NCBI GenBank assembly: GCA_934675735.1
Contig: CAKURR010000025.1
Location: 1 to 28,750 of the forward strand
Source: an uncultured Clostridia bacterium
GTDB lineage: Bacteria; Bacillota; Clostridia; Christensenellales; Aristaeellaceae
DNA: 28,750 bases
Direction: 5' to 3'
In this document: piece after piece, positions 23,200 through 28,750 of the stretch
Layout: each line of letters opens with the position of its first letter
How positions within the stretch are numbered: position 1 is the stretch's first letter
Translations under genes and position numbers: made by a program
The notes under the pieces: model-generated
Databases searched by the model: none
What the model was told of the DNA's origin: nothing
Seen by the model: the letters and a program-made list of their open reading frames with translations, nothing else

Positions 23200-23418
23200 A
23201 TGGCGAACAGCAAGAGCGGCGGCAGCCAGATCAACGTGCCGCAGGCCAAGGACGCGCTGAACAACATGAAATATGAAATCGCGCGCGAACTCGGTGTCAA
23301 CCTCAAGCAGGGCTACAACGGCGACCTGACCTCCCGCGAGGCGGGCTACGTCGGCGGCTACATGGTGAAGCGCCTCATCGAGCAGGCCGAGCACCAGATG
23401 GCGGGCCAGAACTGGTAA
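23200..23418 (+). CDS. Alpha/beta-type small acid-soluble spore protein
   Basis: A 72-residue DNA-binding protein that coats spore DNA and protects it from UV and heat, and is degraded at germination. It contains both conserved blocks: MKYEIARELGVNLKQGYNGD, which includes the GPR protease cleavage context, and GGYMVKRLIEQAEHQM. TTGGAGG precedes the ATG by about 9 bases. Forespore-type expression would be expected, but I could not identify a convincing sigma-G promoter in 23078-23199. Confidence 0.95.
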   Translation: MANSKSGGSQINVPQAKDALNNMKYEIARELGVNLKQGYNGDLTSREAGYVGGYMVKRLIEQAEHQMAGQNW

Positions 23419-23423
23419 AACCC

Positions 23424-23453
23424 GATTGCGCGCCGCGCGTTCGGCGCGCAATC
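23424..23453 (+). other. Hairpin between the two SASP genes
   Basis: Perfect 11-base arms GATTGCGCGCC (23424-23434) and GGCGCGCAATC (23443-23453) are followed by CCCTTGT with no T-run. It lies 6 bases after the first SASP stop. It may stabilise the 3' end or partially terminate; it is not a standard terminator. Confidence 0.5.
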
Positions 23454-23484
23454 CCCTTGTAGTATGAAAGGAGCTTTGATTCCT

Positions 23485-23751
23485 ATGTATCAGAATCAGA
23501 ATAATCAGCCCAACACGCAGAACGCGCAGCAGGCTTCCGCCAACAACAGCAGCCGCAGCGGCCGCACCGTCGTGCCGGAGGCCAAGGGCGCGCTGAACCA
23601 GATGAAGTATGAAATCGCCAGCGAGCTGGGCATCAACCTCAAGCAGGGCTACAACGGCGATCTGCCCTCCCGCCAGGCGGGCTATATCGGCGGCTATATG
23701 ACCAAGCGCCTCATCGAGCAGGCCGAACGCTCCATGAGCGGAAAGGCGTAA
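23485..23751 (+). CDS. Alpha/beta-type small acid-soluble spore protein, second copy
   Basis: An 88-residue SASP whose conserved core (MKYEIASELGINLKQGYNGD, then GGYMTKRLIEQAER) is nearly the same as in its neighbour. It has a longer N-terminal tail rich in Gln and Asn (NQNNQPNTQNAQQASANNSS). ATG 23485 lies 11 bases after AAAGGAG. The in-frame ATG at 23464 overlaps that binding site and is unlikely. The tandem arrangement points to recent duplication. Confidence 0.94.
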   Translation: MYQNQNNQPNTQNAQQASANNSSRSGRTVVPEAKGALNQMKYEIASELGINLKQGYNGDLPSRQAGYIGGYMTKRLIEQAERSMSGKA

Positions 23752-23780
23752 GCGCTTCGTTCAGACTACGCATGCCAAGC

Positions 23781-23812
23781 GCCATCCCTATTTTGCGGGG
23801 ATGGCTCTTGTT
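23781..23812 (+). terminator. Probable terminator after the second SASP gene
   Basis: GCCATCCC pairs with GGGATGGC around TATTTTGCG, with a weak tail CTCTTGTT. Confidence 0.5.
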
Positions 23813-23857
23813 CTATGTCAAGCTGCTTTTCCGGTCACGAGGCTGATTCCAATTCTA

Positions 23858-24016
23858 TCACGGTCGAGATTCCTGACGCAAACGATCCGGCGAATTGGTA
23901 ATCTTTACCGCCATTTTCTGGTATTCCTGTTCCGTAATCAGTCCCATATCCAGCAGACTTTTATTGGCATAATTCATCCACGCTCTTCTGAACGCTTCAT
24001 CCATCCACTCATCCAT
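23858..24016 (-). CDS. Small hypothetical protein (52 aa, SHOCT-like)
   Basis: A short frame starting MDEWMDEAFRRAWMNYANKS, with TTGLxxEEY-like LLDMGLITEQEYQKM in the middle. That resembles the SHOCT-type short helical motif often attached to membrane or mobile-element proteins. AGAGGTG precedes ATG 24016 by about 6 bases, and this is the main reason to believe in it. It lies next to the IS66 remnant and may be accessory cargo. The function is unknown. Confidence 0.5.
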   Translation of the reverse strand: MDEWMDEAFRRAWMNYANKSLLDMGLITEQEYQKMAVKITNSPDRLRQESRP

Positions 24017-24048
24017 TTCGTTCACCTCTACCTGAAGTTTTTTCTAAT

Positions 24049-24330
24049 TCAACATCTTTTATCCAACAAACACGCTGACTGTTGCGCCTTCATCTGCGCC
24101 GAACACGCTGCGAATTGTCGCATCGCTACCCTGACACGCGCACCGCTCCTGTTCTTTGTCTCGCAAAGCGCTTCTTCCCGGATGATTTTCAGCCAGTAAT
24201 CGTAACGATTTTCACGGATTCCGTTCTGCAGGCACCATGCCTTCACGCTTTGACAGCTCTGCTGTCGCTCGTAAATCAGCTGTCTCCACTCGATGATTCT
24301 CGCGGCTTGCCTTGCTTCCGGTATTGTCAT
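24049..24330 (-). pseudogene. IS66-type accessory protein TnpA, truncated
   Basis: A 93-residue frame. Residues 1-50 match the TnpA accessory protein of IS66-type elements (EARQAARIIEWRQLIYERQQ, then KAWCLQNGIRENRYDYWLK). After about residue 55 the sequence no longer resembles the family and ends in a Lys/Cys-rich tail, so the 3' part is probably shifted or replaced. GGAG lies 8 bases before ATG 24330. No tnpB or tnpC follows. Confidence 0.65.
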
Positions 24331-24451
24331 GTGCTTCTCTCCATAGTTTTTCAAGTTTACTTGTTTTCTGGATCCCAGTTTTTCAAGTACTATGGATAAG
24401 TATCGCATGTTTAGAGGCAGTTGTCAGGACACGGGATTATTGAGCGGTTAC
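24049..24451 (-). mobile_element. IS66-family remnant, copy 1 (one end only)
   Basis: The right boundary is the terminal inverted repeat GGGATTATTGAGCGGTTAC (24433-24451). No matching left end was found upstream. The tnpA leader has an inverted repeat (CCATAGT at 24351 and ACTATGG at 24389) and two TTTTTCAAGT direct repeats. Positions 24229-24451 align without length change to 27350-27572. Confidence 0.7.
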
Positions 24452-24482
24452 ATATATTCTTTTAGGCATTGCGTCAGCGCAC

Positions 24483-24504
24483 AAAAAAAGCGGCATCCGG
24501 CCGC
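24483..24504 (-). terminator. Short terminator downstream of the DUF4143 ATPase gene
   Basis: On the minus strand GCGGC-CGGAT-GCCGC is followed by seven T residues (24489-24483). A second hairpin, AAGCCCAG/CTGGGCTT (24582-24618) with an inner ACGTT/AACGT, lies between it and the gene. The rest of 24452-24623 shows no gene. Confidence 0.55.
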
Positions 24505-24623
24505 ACGCACTTCCGAAGTCGTTTAGCATGTCTCAAACTCAAACATACAAGACCGAATGTCGATCGATTTCCTGTATGATAAAGCCCAGCACCACGTTGC
24601 TAACGTAATTCTGGGCTTCGTGT

Positions 24624-25838
24624 TCAGTTCCATTCTTCCGTCAAAAGGAAATCGCGAATATTTCGGTGCTTGATACCATTTCGGCTCATGTCAAGCTCAT
24701 CCAAGGAAACAACATACTTCGGGAAGTTGTCTCGAATACGATCATACGCACCAAACTCACGGTTGACCGTTTCCTCAGACGCCAGCAGATAAGCGACCTG
24801 AACATACAGCTTTTCTCCGCGCTTGTCGCATACGAAATCAATTTCCTTGTCGCCCGTTCTTCCGACAGTTACTTCGTATCCCCTGCGCAGCAATTCAAGA
24901 TACACGATGTTTTCCAAAATGAGGTTAATATCACGCGTATTACCGCCAAAAACGGCCTCACGGATACCGTGATCGGCAATATAATACTTTTCGTTCGAGG
25001 AAAGAATCTGTTTGCCCTGTAAATCCTCGCGCTTGACCTGATAGAACAGATAGGCGTCACAGCAGTATTTGATATAGTTCAGGATGGTCTCCGGCGAAAC
25101 CGTGCGCTGTTCGTTCCTGAGATATTTGGCCAATGAGCCTGCGGAGAACGTCATTCCCACATTGGCAATCACATATGCAATGATGCGTTCCAGCAGATCA
25201 ACATCCCGAATTTTATTCCGTTTCACGATGTTCTTGAGCTGGACAGAGTTGAATAAATCATGGAGATATTGTTTGGATGGCGCATCTGCATAACGGAGAT
25301 TCGCGAGATAAGGCATTCCTCCGGCAATCAGATACTTTCGAAAACACTGTTGAACTGATTCACCGGGAGCAATCGAGCGGTACAGCTCCATGAATTCTCC
25401 AAATGAGAACGGATAGATCACAAACTCTACATACCGCCCGCCCAAATAAGTCGCAAGTTCGCCGGACAGCAGCTTTGCATTTGAACCGGTGATGTAGATA
25501 TCGCAATCCAGCGAAACGCGGAAAGAGTTGATACACTTTTCCCAGTCCTTAACCTCCTGTATTTCATCAAAGAACAGATAGACCTTGCCTTCTATCGCTG
25601 CGGCTCTTTTGATGATCTCATCATGCAGCGCTTGAGCGGTTTGCAGATGGGAATAGCTCATATCTTCAAAGTTAACAGAGACAAACTGCGTCGGGCTGAT
25701 GCCGGACTCTGTGAGTTCCTGTTTAATCAATTCCAGCATGACCGATTTCCCGCAGCGTCGAATACCGGTCATGACTTTGATCAGCTCTGTCCCAATAAAA
25801 GGGCGAATGCTCTTCATATACATTTCACGTTTGATCAT
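24624..25838 (-). CDS. AAA-type ATPase with DUF4143 C-terminal domain
   Basis: A 404-residue protein of a large family of uncharacterised prokaryotic ATPases. Walker A is GIRRCGKS (25-32) and Walker B is VYLFFDEIQEV near residue 100. A sensor-like ITGSNAKLLSGELATYLGGR follows, then the winged-helix-like middle. The C-terminal DUF4143 domain has EIDFVCDKRGEKLYVQVAYLL, which resembles the D-x(n)-E/Q-x-K-like core of PD-(D/E)xK folds. The role is unknown; members are often found in accessory regions. GGGGAGGG precedes ATG 25838 by about 9 bases. The gene looks more AT-rich than the housekeeping genes and lies between two IS66 remnants, which suggests acquisition. Confidence 0.88.
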   Translation of the reverse strand: MIKREMYMKSIRPFIGTELIKVMTGIRRCGKSVMLELIKQELTESGISPTQFVSVNFEDMSYSHLQTAQALHDEIIKRAAAIEGKVYLFFDEIQEVKDWEKCINSFRVSLDCDIYITGSNAKLLSGELATYLGGRYVEFVIYPFSFGEFMELYRSIAPGESVQQCFRKYLIAGGMPYLANLRYADAPSKQYLHDLFNSVQLKNIVKRNKIRDVDLLERIIAYVIANVGMTFSAGSLAKYLRNEQRTVSPETILNYIKYCCDAYLFYQVKREDLQGKQILSSNEKYYIADHGIREAVFGGNTRDINLILENIVYLELLRRGYEVTVGRTGDKEIDFVCDKRGEKLYVQVAYLLASEETVNREFGAYDRIRDNFPKYVVSLDELDMSRNGIKHRNIRDFLLTEEWN

Positions 25839-25870
25839 GGGAATCAGCCCTCCCCTCTGTGGCTGCTTAC

Positions 25871-25899
25871 AGCATAGCACATTCATAGCTGTTTTTCAA
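25871..25899 (-). promoter_or_regulatory. Sigma-A promoter of the DUF4143 ATPase gene
   Basis: Minus strand: -35 TTGAAA at 25899-25894, a 17-base spacer, and -10 TATGCT at 25876-25871. Nothing further was recognised in 25900-26080. Confidence 0.6.
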
Positions 25900-26080
25900 C
25901 TGCAAAATCCATTTTCATAAGTTACAACTGATAAAACGCAGAATTCGGCAATGATTTCAGATATACTTGCAAGAAAAACAAGTCTTCTGTAGATGTTTAT
26001 TCCTGCTCTCAAACCATATTCCCAATACGCTCAAAGCTCCTTGTCTATAATCGCCAGCACCTTTTCTCTAAATCCCACAT

Positions 26081-26416
26081 TTACAGATCGCCCTCCTTGC
26101 GATTCACCGAAGCCCCGACGTCAAACCCGTTGGGAAAACGCTGGCGCAGCTTGTCCAGATTCCCCTGAAAAACAGCCTCCAGCGGAACATCCAATGCGGT
26201 GGCCGCCTCGGCAAGATACCACGCCACATCCCCAAGCTCTTTGATCAAATGCGCCTTATCCAGCTCGTGTCCCTGCATCAGCCACTTTTTCACAATGTCA
26301 ATGGCTTCGCCGGATTCCCCGCACAAGCCCATGACGCTGTTGATGAGTACATCCTTTTTATCAAGCGCAGGGTTCAGCGTTTCCATTGCCGCTTTCTGAT
26401 ATTCGTTGACTTGCAT
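26081..26416 (-). CDS. MazG-like nucleotide pyrophosphohydrolase
   Basis: A 111-residue all-alpha NTP pyrophosphohydrolase of the MazG superfamily, which hydrolyses (d)NTPs to monophosphates. The metal-binding residues are visible as E34-x2-E37 (GESGEAIDIVKKW) and E60-x2-D63 (IKELGDVAWYLA). The single-domain length matches stand-alone family members. GGAGG lies 7 bases before the ATG. The gene follows the DUF5655-like gene by 12 bases, so the two are probably co-transcribed. Its substrate could be house-cleaning or phage-related nucleotides; this is not resolved. Confidence 0.9.
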   Translation of the reverse strand: MQVNEYQKAAMETLNPALDKKDVLINSVMGLCGESGEAIDIVKKWLMQGHELDKAHLIKELGDVAWYLAEAATALDVPLEAVFQGNLDKLRQRFPNGFDVGASVNRKEGDL

Positions 26417-26428
26417 CTGCTTCCTCCG

Positions 26429-26815
26429 TTATTTTGCCTGTGCAAAATTGTATGCCTGCTCAATCCAATCAAACAGATCTTCGTCCAAATCGGCCGGGCT
26501 GCTGATGACAAAATGCGTTGTCCACCGTCCCGGATACGGCTCGGTTTTTACCGCCACCCGGTCGGATTCCAGCGGAGCAGACAACCCCAGCGTAAGCACA
26601 AAATAGTCTTCGGGCAGCTCCGCTTTCTTTTTCACCTTCAAGAAGGAGACGCAGGCATAAAGATGCCGATTGTAATACGAGATTTGGGTTTTTTGCACCT
26701 TGATTCGGCTTTCGGGGAATCTGGCAAGCAGTTTTTCCTGAAAACACGCATACAACGGATAGACAGCTTGATTCCGTTCAAAGAAAAACAGCGTATCCTG
26801 CATGGTGGTATCCAT
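26429..26815 (-). CDS. DUF5655-like protein
   Basis: A 128-residue soluble protein. The layout is an N-terminal helix (FFERNQAVYPLYACFQEKL), a central VQKTQISYYNRHLYACVSFL, and a basic strand region ending GRWTTHFVISSPADLDEDL. It resembles the DUF5655 family by pattern; no biochemical function is known for that family. ATG 26815 is preferred over the in-frame GTG at 26824 because GGAGG is 8 bases before the ATG and overlaps the GTG. Confidence 0.7.
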   Translation of the reverse strand: MDTTMQDTLFFFERNQAVYPLYACFQEKLLARFPESRIKVQKTQISYYNRHLYACVSFLKVKKKAELPEDYFVLTLGLSAPLESDRVAVKTEPYPGRWTTHFVISSPADLDEDLFDWIEQAYNFAQAK

Positions 26816-26854
26816 TTTGTTCACCTCCGTGATTCCCGATTTGTTGATGGATTA

Positions 26855-27163
26855 TCATAGGCGTATCTCCAAATACTGCCGAAGCAGCTTCTCATCGCGG
26901 AACATCTGCGCATAGCCCATCAGTTTCCGCAAGTCCTTGTCTTTTTGTTCGGCGTACTGCTTGAGCGCGCCCTAAAAGGTCTGCATCTCGATCCCGCTGC
27001 GGATCATGTCGCAGATGGTGCGCTCCATATACGGGAACAGTGCGCTTTCATGGGAGAACACACCCTGCGCACAATGCAGGTGCAGCAGATACACAGCGTC
27101 TATCCAAGCATCAGACGAAACATAAACGCCATACGCCGCCTGCATTATATCCGACATTAGCAA
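26855..27163 (-). pseudogene. Decayed AbiEi-type (type IV) antitoxin
   Basis: The 103-codon frame carries recognisable AbiEi pieces: YGVYVSSDAWIDAVYLLHLH with CAQGVFSHESALF, then YMERTICDMIRSG, and a C-terminal KQYAEQKDKDLRKLMGYAQM with EKLLRQYLEIRL. The N-terminal DNA-binding part is missing. A large piece between ESALF and YMERT is deleted. An in-frame TAG at 26972-26974 splits the rest. The AbiEii nucleotidyltransferase toxin that normally follows is absent. The gene is therefore dead and its partner lost. Confidence 0.7.
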
Positions 27164-27191
27164 GAAAGTAAACAGCGATTTCAGAAAAGCA

Positions 27192-27572
27192 GTAACCGCT
27201 CAATAATCCCCCGATACAGAAAAGCCGTGGTTCCCGGCACTCACACCGCCGAGAACCACGACTTCATTTCTTCTGACCATAGAAGCAGATCATCAGCCTC
27301 AAAGTCCTTGTTCCGCTCTGCTCTACGCACTCAGGCAATATGCCGAGCACAGGCACCATGCACTCACGCTTTTACCGCTCTGCTATCGCCCATGAATCAG
27401 TCGTCTCCACTCGATGATTCTTGCGGTCCGCTTTGCTTCCGGTATTGTCATGTGCTTCTCTCCATAGTTTTTCAAGTTTACTTGTTTTCTGGATTCCAGT
27501 TTTTCAAGTACTATGGATAGGTATCGCATGATTAGAGGACGTTGTCAGGACACGGGATTATTGAGCGGTTAC
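27192..27572 (-). mobile_element. Internally deleted IS66-family element (381 bp, complete ends)
   Basis: Perfect 19-base inverted ends: GTAACCGCTCAATAATCCC (27192-27210) and its complement at 27554-27572. Inside, on the minus strand, are a broken tnpA start (MTIPEAKRTARIIEWRRLI, then stop at a TAG) and, near the other end, a frame reading DFEADDLLLWSEEMKSWFSA that looks like a tnpC C-terminus. Everything between has been lost. The 8-base flanks (GAAAAGCA and AATAAGAG) are not a clear target duplication. It needs a transposase from elsewhere to move. With the pseudogene it accounts for 27164-27605. Confidence 0.75.
27219..27260 (-). terminator. Terminator inside the deleted IS66 element
   Basis: CGTGGTTC-x-CGGC pairs with GCCG-x-GAACCACG (27226-27260), followed on the minus strand by CTTTTCTG. 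It lies just after the putative tnpC stop. Confidence 0.6.
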
Positions 27573-27605
27573 AATAAGAGCATTCTTTTTCATTTCCATT
27601 TTCCT

Positions 27606-27965
27606 TCATCCGTGATAATCGCCGGTTGCGGAATCCACCGCGACATAGGGAACGATCTTTCCGTCGATCTCTACATAGACCTGATAAACGCCGTCACCCA
27701 AATCCTCATAATGGTCCGGCGTGACACCATAGTTTTCCAGCAGACTTTTCTCAAACTCCTTTTTCCACGCCTCATCATTGGCAGAGGTGTCTGCATCTGT
27801 TGTAGGGCTCTCATCAGCCGGTGCATCTCCCTCATTCGACGGTTCAACTTGTGTCCCAGCCGAAACAGATGACGCGCTCTTGTCCGGTGTCGGTAGTTTT
27901 CCGCAGGCCGAGAGGGAAAGCACCATCACGGCCGCAAGCAATAGGATAAAAGATTTATATTTCAT
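27606..27965 (-). CDS. Small predicted lipoprotein
   Basis: A 119-residue protein with a lipoprotein signal (LLLAAVMVLSLSAC, lipid-attached Cys near residue 21). A disordered Ser/Thr/Asp-rich linker follows (residues about 25-65), then a small C-terminal domain (LENYGVTPDHYEDLGDGVYQ, then VDSATGDYHG). The C-terminal domain resembles short extracellular domains of unknown function. AAGGAG precedes the ATG by about 10 bases. It lies directly beyond the IS66 end. The substrate or partner is unknown. Confidence 0.78.
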   Translation of the reverse strand: MKYKSFILLLAAVMVLSLSACGKLPTPDKSASSVSAGTQVEPSNEGDAPADESPTTDADTSANDEAWKKEFEKSLLENYGVTPDHYEDLGDGVYQVYVEIDGKIVPYVAVDSATGDYHG

Positions 27966-28004
27966 TTTTATATTCTCCTTGTTTTTACATGTTTTTTCGT
28001 GTAA

Positions 28005-28175
28005 TTATTGAAAAGCAATGCAAATTTGAAGGCATCCGTTTTCGTATTCCGCCGTAATCGTGCCGCCCATCTTTTCTGCCAGCAGCTTTGCGATAGACAG
28101 CCCCCGCTTCAGATGATAAAAGCTGCGAAATGCGATACCATCCAGTGCCTGACTCAGTTCCGGTCTTTGGCTCAT
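28005..28175 (-). pseudogene. 3' fragment of a histidine kinase ATPase domain
   Basis: A 56-codon frame beginning at an ATG that overlaps the acyltransferase stop (ATGA). HLKRGLSIAKLLAEKMGGTI followed by TAEYENGCLQICIAF matches the G2-box and last strands of a GHKL-type sensor kinase ATPase domain. The dimerisation domain, the N-box and the sensor region are missing. There is no ribosome binding site of its own. It is either a remnant or a coupled short peptide; a remnant is more likely. Confidence 0.55.
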
Positions 28176-28750
28176 CTGCATTTTCTGATTTCAAAGATAT
28201 TCTCCTGCAAACTCTGTAAAAACCGCCCTGCGTGTGCGCCGTCCATCTGGGTGTGGTGAAATTGGAACGACAGCTTCAGCGTTGTTCGGAAAAGCCCCTT
28301 ATGATATTGGCCCCAGATGATAAACGGGTTGTTGAAAATACCGCTGTTCATGCCGACGGCACCGTCAATCTCGGTATCCACGATGGCGGATGTGCCGATG
28401 ACCATGCTGTCCGGCAGGTCGTGATTTTCACAGCTTTCCGCAACTGTGCGCGTCAGGCGCAGGTAGTCGGCATTGAACTGCGCAAGGTCGGCGGAGAACG
28501 GCACATCGCAGGAGCTGACTTCGCCGGTTTTGTTTTTTACGATCGTGTTCACCGCGATGCTGTCATAGTGCAGCAGCTCGCGCCCAACAGGGAGAGTATA
28601 AAACTCCTTGATCCCGCCGGCCGCCTTGCCGATACACCAGCAGAGAAGCATATTGAATTTCAGCCCGCGCTTGCGGCTGAATCCCACAAGCGGCGTAACA
28701 TCCAGCGTTTTGAAAAAAGTCACCATAGGGTTCGGCGCGTTCATCCAAAG
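28172..28750 (-). CDS. CatA-like O-acetyltransferase (5' end beyond window)
   Basis: The 192 visible residues belong to the chloramphenicol acetyltransferase-like superfamily. The catalytic motif HHTQMDGAHAGRFLQSLQ near the C-terminus carries the active-site His in HHxxxDG. Family segments MVTFFKTLDVTPLVGFSRKR and FNMLLCWCIGKA mark the N-terminal half. The frame is open to the window edge, and ATG 28744 is probably internal. Similarity to resistance enzymes does not establish chloramphenicol activity; many genomic CatA-like proteins have other acceptors. Confidence 0.85.
   Translation of the reverse strand, partial: LWMNAPNPMVTFFKTLDVTPLVGFSRKRGLKFNMLLCWCIGKAAGGIKEFYTLPVGRELLHYDSIAVNTIVKNKTGEVSSCDVPFSADLAQFNADYLRLTRTVAESCENHDLPDSMVIGTSAIVDTEIDGAVGMNSGIFNNPFIIWGQYHKGLFRTTLKLSFQFHHTQMDGAHAGRFLQSLQENIFEIRKCR

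Noticed and set aside
26972..26974. Amber codon in the AbiEi-like frame as recoded amino acid
   Set aside because: The same gene also lacks its N-terminus and an internal block, so it is decaying. No other gene in the window needs TAG readthrough.
27184..27580. 8-base target duplication around the deleted IS66 element
   Set aside because: The flanks GAAAAGCA and AATAAGAG are not copies of each other.
1..28750. CRISPR array, rRNA genes, integrase or phage structural genes
   Set aside because: No regularly spaced direct repeats, rRNA sequence, tyrosine/serine recombinase or phage genes were recognised on either strand.

Overview
The window looks like a stretch of chromosome from a GC-rich, spore-forming anaerobe of the Clostridia, plausibly an uncultured gut lineage. 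The evidence is a yqfC-yqfD-phoH-pgpH-ybeY-cdd-era cluster, two alpha/beta-type small acid-soluble spore proteins (SASPs), Firmicutes-style ribosome binding sites and sigma-A promoters, and a YesN-like regulator relic. Nearly all genes up to about 23 kb lie on the minus strand. The long plus-strand reading frames opposite them are shadows caused by GC-biased third positions. Genus-level placement cannot be made from this sequence alone.

Layout. 1-1.9 kb: a polar amino acid ABC importer (ATPase cut by the window edge, permease, binding protein) behind a consensus promoter. 2.1-5.9 kb: a C69-family dipeptidase, a plus-strand bicupin, a small conserved protein and an AEC-family carrier with a long hairpin-rich leader. 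6.2-10.3 kb: an XRE regulator with a helical C-terminal region, two tandem secreted SH3-type proteins, and an XRE regulator fused to a desulfoferrodoxin-like module whose N-terminus is out of frame by one base. 10.7-17.1 kb: the housekeeping/sporulation operon yqfC-yqfD-phoH-pgpH-ybeY-cdd-era, tightly overlapped, without dgkA or recO. 17.4-22.8 kb: a putative zinc metallopeptidase, a degenerate receiver-like protein, purC-purB, a GNAT acetyltransferase and a third secreted SH3-type protein. 22.95-23.75 kb: a tRNA-Gly(GCC) with an unusual T-loop, then two SASP genes on the plus strand.

From about 23.8 kb to the end the character changes: base composition looks more AT-rich (by eye) and mobile-element debris appears. 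Two related IS66-type remnants in the same orientation (24.05-24.45 kb and a complete 381-bp internally deleted element at 27.19-27.57 kb) flank an ATPase of the AAA/DUF4143 type, a MazG-like pyrophosphohydrolase, a DUF5655-like protein and a decayed AbiEi-type antitoxin. Beyond the second element lie a small lipoprotein, a fragment of a histidine kinase ATPase domain, and a CatA-like acyltransferase running off the window.

Two families of nested palindromic repeats recur in intergenic spaces (around 4.5, 5.9, 10.4-10.7, 11.65 and 17.2 kb). The most interesting leads are the XRE-desulfoferrodoxin fusion that lacks one predicted iron ligand, the receiver-like protein that has lost its phosphorylation site and DNA-binding domain, the repeat family, and the IS66-bracketed accessory segment. 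No complete, clearly novel multi-gene system is demonstrated.
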